A DNA stretch of 64,000 nt, from positions 156,408-220,407 of the forward strand of contig DUBB01000014.1 in the NCBI GenBank assembly GCA_012960535.1, given 5' to 3'. The first letter of the stretch is position 1. Each line of letters begins with the position of its first letter. Positions 25,522 through 34,183 of the stretch are shown piece by piece. The stretch is from Gammaproteobacteria bacterium. Lineage in GTDB: Bacteria; Pseudomonadota; Gammaproteobacteria; Pseudomonadales; Azotimanducaceae. The translations under genes and the position numbers were made by a program. Below the pieces are notes generated by a model. It did no database searches, had not been told where the DNA came from, and was given only the letters and a program-made list of their open reading frames with translations.

Positions 25522-27575
25522 TCGCTTTTAAATAGACCTTTGAAGATTTTCTTGAGAGGCCCTTGATTATTATCCAGTAGTTTTTTCAGTTTATTCCTGC
25601 CAATGAGACGTAATTCTTTTTTCGCCAGTGCCGAGACGATATCGCCCAGCAGGCTTTGATTCACTTCACATAAAGTTGTAATGGAGTTGTCCAATGAGCC
25701 TATACATTGCATGGGCCAGTCCACCTTAGTGAGCAGGCCAGAGACCGGGAATGGTGGTTTATTGGAAGGATTCAGGTTTACCTTTAACTGGTAGTTGATG
25801 TTGTTTTTAAACAGGTCAAAACCACCCTTGCCGGAAAATTTGAGGTTAGCGATCTGGCCTGTGAATTGCTGCTCGGATACAGTCCCTTCCCTGAATTGAT
25901 GTTGGATATCAAATCGATCGAAGGGGACCTGATCCGGCCAGTGACTGATGTGGGTTGATTTTCCAGTAACAAGATCAATTGCAGTTGATAGGTTTTTCAG
26001 ACTGGTGATGTTAACGGTGCCATGGCTAATTTTGGTCGTTGTCGCACCGGTTAGACTGGTCTGCAGGTTACTGAGCCTGCTACCGGTAAACTGATAGTTG
26101 CCGTTGGCGTTAAGTGAGCCGCTAATTGAACGTTTGTCAGTGACGCTGGGCAGATCAATCTGCTTCAGATTGAGGGTCAGGTGGGATTCAGGTTGCAGTT
26201 GGTAATTACAGTTCAAGCTTGCTTTCACGCTTCCACCCAGCGTGTTAAAGCTTACCTGGGCCAGCATGTTGTCATCCTGGTTACCTGCCCTGATTGTCAA
26301 GTCGTTCAGAGCGTACCCAGGCAGTTTGATTTGATCGGCGCGAACAGCCAGCAGGATGTCGGATTCTCGAAGCAGGTTAACAGGCAGGATCTGAAAATCA
26401 TCCAGCGGGGTCGCAGCTGCGGTGGGGCTTTCGGTTTCTGACCGGGGTTGCTTTGACAGGTCCCATTGCTTGAGTTCGATACTGGCATGCAGTTTCGGGG
26501 TATTGCCATTGATCCACTGTATATTGGCCGTCAACGGTTGCTGGTCTATATGACCGGAGAGATCAGAGAGCGTGAGTCTGGCGGGGTCGCCGGTAAGTTG
26601 CCCCTGAAATTCGATTTCGGGAGCATATCCTGTCAGTGCTGTATTATTTTCTGTTTGTTTGGTGGCGCTGTTCAGGCTAGCGACCTGGAGTTTAACGCCT
26701 AGATCAAATTGGGGATTAGTTTGGAGGTTGTCAACGGAACCTTTGAAGCTTAGCTGGCCTTCGTTGCTACCAATCGAACTCAGATCCAGATGGAGTCGGT
26801 TAAAGTCGTTCATTAGCCAACCATTAAGATCAAGATTAATTACCCTGTGTTGGAATGCTGGGTAATCGACTTCAATCTGGCCGTTGAGCCGGGAGAAGCG
26901 TAATCCGACTGGGTCTTCAGTGAATTGAAGCATACTGGTGAGTTCTGCTTTGACCAGAGTATCTTTTATATTGTCCTTTAACAGAATGTGTGTCGTGTGG
27001 GCCGAAGCTGGTCCGCTTGTCATAGATTGCGCAGCGATCATCGATGCTGTGAGTAGGAAATCCTGATTTGACTGCTTATCCATATAGTGAACCGTCAGGT
27101 CGCGTACAGCGATTGAATTCCATAGTACGGTAGACGTGCTCTTGGTTTTGCTGGTTTTGCTTTCTGGATCACTTTTTGATAAAGCCCAGTTTGCCTGGCC
27201 GGATGAATCTGTAATGAGATTTAAGTTCACCTGCTCGGCAATGATATTGCTCAGGTTGAGGTTGCCGTCAGTTAGAAACGGTAAAACAGCCAGTTCCAAT
27301 GATAGCGAGGACACTTTCGCAAAAGGGGGCTGGCTATCGTTCGCAGCAATCGATAAGCCGTTTAACAACATTGAGAAGGAAGGCCATAGCTGCCATTGAA
27401 TGTTTTCCAGGCGAATTTGGTAGTCGGTTGTTGACTCTAGAATATCTGTAATTTCTTCCCGATATTTATCTGGATCTGCCAGTAACGAGGACAGCAGGGC
27501 AAATGGTAAGACCACGGATAGCAGTAGCGCAGTCGATATAATGCTAATTTTCTTCAAAGACAGAATCTCCTGCAA
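25518..27575 (-). CDS. asmA: AsmA family protein
   Basis: 685 residues with one N-terminal membrane segment (about residues 9-31) and a long periplasmic part rich in beta strands, ending with the typical AsmA_2-like region (SLNANGNYQFTGSRL, GSLDNSITTLCEV). AsmA-like proteins are thought to bridge inner and outer membranes and move phospholipid. Placement directly upstream of mutY, with a 4-bp overlap, matches Pseudomonas-type gene order. In the same relatives hisB follows on the other side, but here an 18-kb block intervenes. Confidence 0.9.
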   Translation of the reverse strand: MQEILSLKKISIISTALLLSVVLPFALLSSLLADPDKYREEITDILESTTDYQIRLENIQWQLWPSFSMLLNGLSIAANDSQPPFAKVSSLSLELAVLPFLTDGNLNLSNIIAEQVNLNLITDSSGQANWALSKSDPESKTSKTKSTSTVLWNSIAVRDLTVHYMDKQSNQDFLLTASMIAAQSMTSGPASAHTTHILLKDNIKDTLVKAELTSMLQFTEDPVGLRFSRLNGQIEVDYPAFQHRVINLDLNGWLMNDFNRLHLDLSSIGSNEGQLSFKGSVDNLQTNPQFDLGVKLQVASLNSATKQTENNTALTGYAPEIEFQGQLTGDPARLTLSDLSGHIDQQPLTANIQWINGNTPKLHASIELKQWDLSKQPRSETESPTAAATPLDDFQILPVNLLRESDILLAVRADQIKLPGYALNDLTIRAGNQDDNMLAQVSFNTLGGSVKASLNCNYQLQPESHLTLNLKQIDLPSVTDKRSISGSLNANGNYQFTGSRLSNLQTSLTGATTTKISHGTVNITSLKNLSTAIDLVTGKSTHISHWPDQVPFDRFDIQHQFREGTVSEQQFTGQIANLKFSGKGGFDLFKNNINYQLKVNLNPSNKPPFPVSGLLTKVDWPMQCIGSLDNSITTLCEVNQSLLGDIVSALAKKELRLIGRNKLKKLLDNNQGPLKKIFKGLFKSE

Positions 27576-27732
27576 TCATCTTCTAGTCGAATAGATTTAT
27601 CTTAAACTTTCCAGTTGGGTGTCTCCAATAGATCGAGTTATTTTAGCTTTATTAGGCGCTGAATTAGTGGATAGATTGTCTCATCGAAGCTAATTCTGAT
27701 ACCCTCGGTTTATCACAGGAAAGGGGGTTTCC
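27576..27732. promoter_or_regulatory. Divergent promoter region, asmA and ferredoxin reductase
   Basis: 157 bp between divergent genes. AGGAAAGGGGG stands 6-7 bases before the ATG at 27733 and is a strong ribosome site for the plus-strand gene. No clear -35/-10 pair could be assigned. Confidence 0.35.
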
Positions 27733-29127
27733 ATGGCAGTTGTGGGCAGTGAGTCGAATCCATTAAGGGTCGCAATTATTGGATCAGGGCCAGCTGGGTT
27801 CTATACAGTTAGCAATTTCATGAAAATAAAGGATGTGCATGTCGAGATGGACATGTACGATCGCCTACCCACGCCGTTTGGATTGGTTCGCGCAGGCGTC
27901 GCACCTGATCATCAGAAAGATAAGTCAGTCACACGAGCTTATGAAAAAAGCGCTGCGTACCCGGGGTTTCGATTTTTAGGAAACGTGGAATACGGGTTAC
28001 ATATTCACCTGGATGACCTGAGAAGGCATTACCACCAGGTGATATTTACTACGGGTAGTCCGTTTGATAGAAATCTGGGCATATCGGGTGAGCATCTAGA
28101 AGGGAGTCATTCAGCCACTGAATTCGTTGCCTGGTACAACGGTCATCCCGACTTTGCTGATCGTCAGTTTGATCTTACTCAGGAAAACGTGGTGGTTGTG
28201 GGCATGGGTAATGTGGCCATGGATGTGGCCCGCATTCTCTGCAAGACCCATGCGGAACTGGCCGCGACCGATATGGCTGACCATGCCTTGCGTGTGTTGC
28301 AGCAGAGTAAGGTCAGGAATGTCTATATACTTGGCCGAAGAGGTCCTGCTCAAGCGGCATTTACACCGCCGGAAATTAAGGAAATGGGCGAATTTGAAGA
28401 GGCTGATGTCAACGTATTGGCAGAAGAGGCGATGCTGGATGTCGCCAGTCAGGCGCTACTGGATGCATCTCAAGATAAGAATACACTCAAGAATGTAACC
28501 GCTGTACAAGCGTATGCTGTCAGAGAAAATCAGCGCAAACCACGACAGCTCTATATTCGATTTCTGGTGTCACCGACCGAACTTATCGGCGAGGCAGGAC
28601 AGGTCCAGGCGGTCAAGATTAATAAGAATGAATTGTACACGGATGATCAGGGTGCTTTAAAAGCAAGGGCAACAACTGCTGAAGAGATCATCCCAGCTGG
28701 GTTGGTATTTCGGTCGGTCGGTTATCGAGGCAAGCCTTTACCGGATGTGCCGTTTAATGAGAGTTGGGGGACTATAGCAAACCATCGCGGCGCGATAACC
28801 AACAATGATGGTTCCACTGTACCTGGCATGTATACGGCAGGTTGGATTAAGCGAGGGCCCAGTGGTGTAATTGGTACCAATAAGACCTGCGCTCAGGAAA
28901 CAGTCGGCCTGATGGTTGCAGATCTCGCCATGAACAAGCATTTTCAGCCAACCGATACAGACCCGGCGGCTATTGAGGCACTGGTCAGGAGCAGGCAGCC
29001 GGATCTGGTTAGTTATGCGGACTGGAAGAAAGTTGACCTGGCAGAGCTGGCCGCAGGCGATGCCAGTAACCGCCCACGGGTTAAAATCTCCAATGTTAAT
29101 GAGATGCTTGAATTGATACGCAGCTAG
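27733..29127 (+). CDS. FAD-dependent ferredoxin-NADP(+) reductase (adrenodoxin-reductase type)
   Basis: 464 residues. The N-terminal FAD site is VAIIGSGPAGFYT and the NADP site VVVGMGNVAMDVAR; LPTPFGLVRAGVAPDHQ and FRSVGYRG, RGPSGVIGTNKTCAQ are signature blocks of the FprA/adrenodoxin reductase family. It moves electrons between NADPH and ferredoxin and could feed the P450 and Rieske oxygenases in the window, though it is 25 kb away and no ferredoxin gene was seen. It ends convergent with the next gene, sharing 4 bp. First gene of the accessory block. Confidence 0.92.
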   Translation: MAVVGSESNPLRVAIIGSGPAGFYTVSNFMKIKDVHVEMDMYDRLPTPFGLVRAGVAPDHQKDKSVTRAYEKSAAYPGFRFLGNVEYGLHIHLDDLRRHYHQVIFTTGSPFDRNLGISGEHLEGSHSATEFVAWYNGHPDFADRQFDLTQENVVVVGMGNVAMDVARILCKTHAELAATDMADHALRVLQQSKVRNVYILGRRGPAQAAFTPPEIKEMGEFEEADVNVLAEEAMLDVASQALLDASQDKNTLKNVTAVQAYAVRENQRKPRQLYIRFLVSPTELIGEAGQVQAVKINKNELYTDDQGALKARATTAEEIIPAGLVFRSVGYRGKPLPDVPFNESWGTIANHRGAITNNDGSTVPGMYTAGWIKRGPSGVIGTNKTCAQETVGLMVADLAMNKHFQPTDTDPAAIEALVRSRQPDLVSYADWKKVDLAELAAGDASNRPRVKISNVNEMLELIRS

Positions 29128-30071
29128 CTCGTAGCCGCCTTGACTGCCGGAATGACCTGTTCCAGATAAGCGCTGAGGGCTTCTTCATGGTAAGGCGCTC
29201 TTATGGCAATATTGATCATGTCAGCCCCCAGGTGATGATATTCCAATAGTTTTTCTATGGCTGCTTCAGGTTTGCAGAGCAGCGCACCTGAGGTAATTCT
29301 GTCGGCGGCAGGGCCCCATTCTTTAACGATGCGGTTTTTTTCTCGCTTGATATCCTTGTCTGTTAATGCAAGGTTGAAGCTCAGATTGACAGAGCGTTTA
29401 ATGCTGGTCGGGTCCCTGTCTAGTTTGATACACCATTGATTTAGCGTTTGGTTCAGCTGCTTGAATTGATCTTGGCTGACATAGGCAGCATTCCAGCCGT
29501 CGGCGTGCTGGGCGACAATTCGCAGGGTCTTTTTCTCACCTAAGCCGCCGATCCAGATAGGCATTCTTGATTGTAAGGGCTTCGGCTGATTGGCGGCATC
29601 AACGGTCGTAAAATGCCTGCCAGTGAAGCTGCTTCTATCCGTGGTAAGCATTTGACGAATGAGGATTGCAGCTTCTTCAAGCATGTCCAGGCGAGTACCG
29701 ATAGATGGGAAATCATAGCCGTAAGCTCGCGCTTCCTGGTTGTGCCATCCCGCGCCCAGGCCAAGCTCAAACCGGCCTTGGGAAATATGATCGAGGGTAG
29801 CTGCCGCTTTGGCTAGACTGGCCGGATTTCGATAGCCGACATAAAAAACCAGGCAGCCTAATCTGGCATGCTGCGTGTCGGCGGCCAGTGCACCGAGCGT
29901 GGTTAGTGCCTCAAAATGATCCTGAGTGCCGTTAGCCGGCGGTGCTTCGTAAAAATGATCCCAGGCGGAAATCCAGTCGACTCGGGCTTCGTCCAGATCT
30001 TTCCAGAGTTTACGCATTTCCGGCATGGTCATATTCTGTTGTCCCACATGGACCCCTAGTGCTGGAGACAT
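29124..30071 (-). CDS. LLM-class (F420/FMN) oxidoreductase
   Basis: 315 residues of the luciferase-like TIM-barrel family, with ALGVHVGQQNMTMPE at the start, LVFYVGYRNPASLAKAAATL, GRFELGLGAGWHNQEARAYG (a strongly conserved block of this branch) and PIWIGGLGEKKTL. This branch is often annotated as F420-dependent; FMN is also possible. It heads no clear pathway but lies upstream in the same direction as two genes that overlap each other (30967-30970). It differs from the 11076 gene, so the two are not recent duplicates. Confidence 0.88.
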   Translation of the reverse strand: MSPALGVHVGQQNMTMPEMRKLWKDLDEARVDWISAWDHFYEAPPANGTQDHFEALTTLGALAADTQHARLGCLVFYVGYRNPASLAKAAATLDHISQGRFELGLGAGWHNQEARAYGYDFPSIGTRLDMLEEAAILIRQMLTTDRSSFTGRHFTTVDAANQPKPLQSRMPIWIGGLGEKKTLRIVAQHADGWNAAYVSQDQFKQLNQTLNQWCIKLDRDPTSIKRSVNLSFNLALTDKDIKREKNRIVKEWGPAADRITSGALLCKPEAAIEKLLEYHHLGADMINIAIRAPYHEEALSAYLEQVIPAVKAATS

Positions 30072-30121
30072 GCTGTGTTCCTCCTTTGTGCTGAGCTGTT
30101 GATCTGTTTATTGTTGGCTGA

Positions 30122-30970
30122 TTATTTTTTCAGGCTGTCGAGTATTTCATTAAGGCTGGGTGCTTGCTTCCAGTCTTTGTGTGCCAGAAGTTTATCAAAG
30201 GTATCGGCTGCCGCTAAATGAAAGCCGTCGCTGTTACCAGCGCTATTAAAAGTGCTGGCAATTTCTTTCATTTCGCCTGAAAACCGCCAGGCCTTGGATG
30301 AATTTGTTATCAGTCTGTGGTGGGTTTGCCGGGTCATGGTCTCCCCCCACTGGCTCTGCAGGGCATCCCTGACACCGTAGTATTCGGCTACACTGAGAAT
30401 GCCGGCCAGTAAAGCAGTACTGCCTTTGGTATAGGCTGCGAAAGTCATTTTTAAAGCCGACGCGTCACCAACGGCTTGCGACAGGCAAGTCGTTTCAAAA
30501 CTGGACCCATCAAATATTTCAATAATCTGGTTCGCTTCTGGCCCTGATAGGTAGATCTGGCTGCGGGCACTTGGATTAGCTTTGCTGTTACTTTTCTGCG
30601 GCCAGGCAGGGCCGCCAATGATGGCGCCATCGACCATACCGATACCCTTGTCTTGAAGCATCTCTTGGATGCGCAGCGTTTTTTCTGGAGAGATCGCATT
30701 GGCTTCAACGTAAATGCCGCTGAAGCCTGAATTAACGACGGCTTTGGCTGTATCGACGGCGCCATGAGGTGGACAAACGCTGACGATAACCTGACAGCAA
30801 CGGCACAGAGCGTTCAAGCTGTCGGCTGCAGTCAGGTTTGCTCGTGCTGCTCTTTCCCGGCTCGCTTGACTACGGCCTGCGGGCAGCCATATGACGGCTT
30901 CAGCGTTGGCAATCATGGCTGCACCGATAGGGGCGCCCATTTCGCCTGGATGTAGTAAACCTATATTCAT
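30122..30970 (-). CDS. NAD(P)-dependent oxidoreductase, 6-phosphogluconate/hydroxyisobutyrate dehydrogenase-like with DUF1932
   Basis: 282 residues. The N-terminal Rossmann domain (MNIGLLHPGEMGAPIGAAM; GxGxxG-like but with HPGEMG) resembles beta-hydroxyacid dehydrogenases. DGAIIGGPAW lies where the family has its substrate motif, and the C-terminal half fits DUF1932 (KMTFAAYTKGSTALL, with the Lys in the catalytic position). Reaction: oxidation of a beta-hydroxy acid is plausible, not shown. It follows an amidohydrolase-like gene with a 4-bp overlap. Confidence 0.82.
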   Translation of the reverse strand: MNIGLLHPGEMGAPIGAAMIANAEAVIWLPAGRSQASRERAARANLTAADSLNALCRCCQVIVSVCPPHGAVDTAKAVVNSGFSGIYVEANAISPEKTLRIQEMLQDKGIGMVDGAIIGGPAWPQKSNSKANPSARSQIYLSGPEANQIIEIFDGSSFETTCLSQAVGDASALKMTFAAYTKGSTALLAGILSVAEYYGVRDALQSQWGETMTRQTHHRLITNSSKAWRFSGEMKEIASTFNSAGNSDGFHLAAADTFDKLLAHKDWKQAPSLNEILDSLKK

Positions 30971-31824
30971 AATAGTTCTATCTCATAACACTGCATGGCG
31001 TTTTGACCCATCACGGCCTCCTGCTCTGATTCACTGAGTGTACTGATGCAGGCTGCAGCGAGGTCATAGACCTCGTCAAAAGTAGCAGCCATGGTATGAA
31101 CAGGCCACTCCGAGGCAAACAGCAGCCGATGGCTGCCAAAAGCGTCGAGGGCAACATCAACAGACGGGAGAAATACCTGGGTTGGAAGTTCAAAGTCATT
31201 CCACTCACTAAAGTCTGCTCTGGTCACTAAGCCTGCTAATTTACACCAGACGTTGTCGCGCTGGCCAATTTTCTTTAAGCAACCTGACCATTCATTAAAT
31301 GCTTTAGGGTCGGTTGATTGGCCCTGAATCAAAGGATCCGCCAGGGATTGTAAGATGAAAACGAGATTCTGAAAATGATCAATTAGGTCAATGAACTGGG
31401 GTAACTGGCTTGCCTTTACTGCAAGTTCTATGGGTAATCCGGTTATCGCCAGTTTGGTGACGTCATCTGCCAGAAAATCCAGCAGATTCAGGTTTGCGGG
31501 CGTATTCCGCAAACTGTGCTGTACACTGACGAAGTGCGGGCCGTAGCGTTCAAGGTGTGCATCAAGCGCTGCCAAGCCGGGCTGGGTCATGCCGATAATG
31601 CCTTTGACAAAAGGGTTTGCTGATTGTTGGTTCAACAGGAAATCAATTTCATCTTTGTTCGAACTCACCTGGCTAGCAAGGCAGCCGTTAAACCCGTTAT
31701 CAATCAACTGGGGTGCGATATGTCCGGGCAGATAGGGTTGCCTGAGAATAGCTGGCCTGTTTTTCTGCCAATTGATGTAGCTGGGCTGTGCAGCCCAAAA
31801 ATACTGTTGGCTATCAATACGCAT
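30967..31824 (-). CDS. Amidohydrolase_2-like protein lacking metal ligands
   Basis: About 285 residues with the fold marks of the lactonase-type amidohydrolase family: residues 1-10 MRIDSQQYFW (normally MRIDAHQHFW), FILQSLADP (normally with a DH pair), NVWCKLAGLV and RLLFASEWPV (normally GSDWPV). So the HxH ligands are Gln and Tyr, the third His is Ser and the Asp is Glu; the metal centre should not form. The reading frame is open, which argues against simple decay. I chose ATG 31824 from family alignment; ATG 31869 adds 15 residues. It overlaps the downstream dehydrogenase gene by 4 bp, suggesting an operon. Confidence 0.8.
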   Translation of the reverse strand: MRIDSQQYFWAAQPSYINWQKNRPAILRQPYLPGHIAPQLIDNGFNGCLASQVSSNKDEIDFLLNQQSANPFVKGIIGMTQPGLAALDAHLERYGPHFVSVQHSLRNTPANLNLLDFLADDVTKLAITGLPIELAVKASQLPQFIDLIDHFQNLVFILQSLADPLIQGQSTDPKAFNEWSGCLKKIGQRDNVWCKLAGLVTRADFSEWNDFELPTQVFLPSVDVALDAFGSHRLLFASEWPVHTMAATFDEVYDLAAACISTLSESEQEAVMGQNAMQCYEIELL

Positions 31825-32098
31825 TTGCCACCATGAATTTCCTGTAGTTGAATCCTGAAGCGACTGCATAGGCGTTCAGGAATGCCCCTTGAATTTGATA
31901 AATTTCCGGTGGAGATGCCTGGTCATAGATCATTTGGACCGGACACTGGTGCAGATTAACGGCCCTGACGGCAGGCTTGAAGTTGCCAGGAACGCGCTTA
32001 ACTGACGCCGCTGGCATCTGCTGTAGTGCTTTTTCCGAAAGTACGGGTACAGGTAGATGATGTCCAGGATTTTCCGATTGTGTTCTGGAAAAGGTCAT
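31814..32098 (-). CDS. Doubtful hypothetical protein
   Basis: From ATG 32098 the frame gives 94 residues, with MIYDQASPPEIYQIQGAF in the middle. No signal peptide, helix or family recognised. It overlaps the 5' end of the amidohydrolase-like gene by a few codons in another frame. No Shine-Dalgarno site. Kept only because the gap around it is otherwise empty and the frame is fairly long; it may be chance. Confidence 0.25.
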   Translation of the reverse strand: MTFSRTQSENPGHHLPVPVLSEKALQQMPAASVKRVPGNFKPAVRAVNLHQCPVQMIYDQASPPEIYQIQGAFLNAYAVASGFNYRKFMVANAY

Positions 32099-32282
32099 GT
32101 CGGCTTCAGCTTCTTTTTGCTGTAAGGATAGCGGCTGAGGCGAGCTGCGCAAGCGGAATCGAGCTTTGCTTATTGCAGATTGGAAGGGTTAGTGCAGGCT
32201 GCAGTTGATTGCGCTTTAAGTCGATCGCTGACGGGGCTCGTTTTTCCATAATTGCCATTAACTGACCGATATGAAGGCTGTG
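31870..32282. other. Gap between ABC permease and amidohydrolase-like genes
   Basis: The only long frame is on the minus strand, 31814-32152 (112 codons from TTG, or 94 from ATG 32098), overlapping the start of the next gene. It has no ribosome site I can see and no family I recognise. Confidence 0.3.
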
Positions 32283-33446
32283 TCAACCTGTGATAACGGC
32301 TTCTCTGCTAAGTAAACGACTGGTTAGAAAACACAGTAACACACTCAGTAGCAAGCAACTGACCCCTGAGCTGGCGTAGGCCAGCCAGCTGAGTTCAACC
32401 GCCCCAAGCACTTCGGTCATCAGCAAATACTGGCCGAAGATTGGTGTGGCGTACATCCAGTCCTGGGTGGTAACTGGATTGAAAGTGTCGATGAGAAAGG
32501 GCAGGGTAGGCAGTAATGTTACCAGCCCTATGTAGGATTGAGCATCTTTGAAGGATTTGGCAAAAATACCGAGCAGCATTTCCAAACTGGTTGCCAGGAA
32601 AGGCAGCGGTAAGGTTGCCAGGATTAACATGATGACCTGCTGGATACTGATGGAAAAAATAAAGCCAAGGTCTTCAAGAGGGGCATTTAGCATAACAATC
32701 AGGGAAAGCACTAGCGTAGAAAGCATACCAATGGCCGCATAGAAACTGGCAGCAAGCCATTTGCCCTGGATCAGGTGTAATCGCTGTACTGGATTGACCA
32801 GCAAAGGTTCCAGGCTTTTTCTCTCCCGTTCTCCTGCGGTGCTGTCAACGGCCAGGCCCATGCCGGCGATGAAGGCCGCAAGCATGATGTATAAAGGTAC
32901 CATACTGAAAAGGCTTATCAGACGTTGTTCTTCGCTGGCGATGTCCTGATTGCCTGATACCACCCCTCGAATTACTGATGGTGAGACGCCCCTGGCAATA
33001 AGTCTGAGTGCTGATAATTGACCATTATACTCTCGTACAAGGTCGCGTAATCTACGTAGGGAAATGCGGGTGTCGCTTCGAGAACTATCATGAATGATGG
33101 GAACAATGGTGGTTTTGAAATCCCTGAGCCTTTGCTGATAGTCGCCGGGGATTTCGAGGATAAACGCCTGCTTTTTGTCCTTTACGGCCTGCTCTGCATT
33201 ACCGGTAAAAGTTGTAATTTCAACGCCTTTTTCCTGCATGTACTGAATAAGGGCGGGTGCTGATTCAGCATTGATAACTGCGACTTCCAGGTTTTCAGCA
33301 TCGGAGGACATATCAATGATGGCATAAATCAGACCGTAGATTAGAATTGGTGCCAGGGCCGGGAACAGAAATGCCGTGAGCAATGCTCTTTTATCTCGGA
33401 AACCATCGATTAATTCCTTCCGGAATACTGCCTGAATGGGATGCAT
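32283..33446 (-). CDS. ABC-2 type transporter permease (NatB-like)
   Basis: 387 residues. An N-terminal helix (about 22-42) is followed by a long extracytoplasmic loop and about six C-terminal helices, the layout of NatB. ERERKSLEPLLVNPVQRL is the coupling-helix region of the ABC-2 family (TTGERERGTLEPLL type). With the ATPase encoded just upstream (shared base at 33446) it forms a likely exporter; NatAB exports Na+, but substrate here is open. The next downstream gene is the amidohydrolase-like one, about 460 bp away. Confidence 0.9.
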   Translation of the reverse strand: MHPIQAVFRKELIDGFRDKRALLTAFLFPALAPILIYGLIYAIIDMSSDAENLEVAVINAESAPALIQYMQEKGVEITTFTGNAEQAVKDKKQAFILEIPGDYQQRLRDFKTTIVPIIHDSSRSDTRISLRRLRDLVREYNGQLSALRLIARGVSPSVIRGVVSGNQDIASEEQRLISLFSMVPLYIMLAAFIAGMGLAVDSTAGERERKSLEPLLVNPVQRLHLIQGKWLAASFYAAIGMLSTLVLSLIVMLNAPLEDLGFIFSISIQQVIMLILATLPLPFLATSLEMLLGIFAKSFKDAQSYIGLVTLLPTLPFLIDTFNPVTTQDWMYATPIFGQYLLMTEVLGAVELSWLAYASSGVSCLLLSVLLCFLTSRLLSREAVITG

Positions 33447-34183
33447 CAGGGACCATCTCCTTCGGATAATCTGACAAATGCATCTTCAAGGTTGTCTTCT
33501 CCGGCGATGCTGCGAATTTCAGCAGTGGTACCTTGAGCCACTACCTTGCCTGAGGTGATAATTATGATTTCATCGCAGAGTCGGGCGACTTCATGCATCA
33601 GGTGACTGGAAAAAAGTATGGTTATGTTTCTCTGCTTGAGTTCAAGCATGAGTTCTCTGACCTTACGGGTGGTCATGACGTCCAGGCCATTGGTCGGTTC
33701 ATCGAGGACAACATTACCCGGTCGATGGATCAATGCCCTGGCTAGACAGACTTTCATCCTTTCACCCTGAGAGAAACCTTCGGTGCGCCGATCAGCGATG
33801 CTTTGCATATCCAGCAGGCGAATGAGTTCATCAGTCTGCTGTTCCAGTTCATTCTCAGCAACGCCATGTAACCTGCCAAAGTATGAAATATGCTCGCGGG
33901 CAGACAGCCGGCCATACAGACCATGTGCATCGGGTAGAACGCCTAGTTTGCGTTGTGCTTCTGGTCGCTGACGAAAAACATCGGTGCCATCGACTTTGAC
34001 GCTGCCTTCATCCGGTTTCAGGAGCCCGTATAGAACTCTCAGCGCGGTGGATTTCCCGGCGCCGTTTGGGCCGAGTAATCCGGTGATTTTTCCGTTAGCC
34101 GCTTGCAGAGAGACTTCTTTGATAGCCTGGATCTCACCGAAACGTTTACTGATATTGTCAATTTCAATCACTGCTGGTCTCAT
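33446..34183 (-). CDS. ABC transporter ATP-binding protein (NatA-like)
   Basis: 245 residues. Walker A GPNGAGKST, signature FSQGERMKVCLARAL, Walker B NVVLDEPTNGLD and the switch His in LFSSHLMHE are all present, so it is an intact ATPase subunit. Partner permease starts at its last base. Its own 5' end overlaps the TAP-like hydrolase gene by 20 bp; thus three genes are closely packed on this strand. Confidence 0.94.
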   Translation of the reverse strand: MRPAVIEIDNISKRFGEIQAIKEVSLQAANGKITGLLGPNGAGKSTALRVLYGLLKPDEGSVKVDGTDVFRQRPEAQRKLGVLPDAHGLYGRLSAREHISYFGRLHGVAENELEQQTDELIRLLDMQSIADRRTEGFSQGERMKVCLARALIHRPGNVVLDEPTNGLDVMTTRKVRELMLELKQRNITILFSSHLMHEVARLCDEIIIITSGKVVAQGTTAEIRSIAGEDNLEDAFVRLSEGDGP

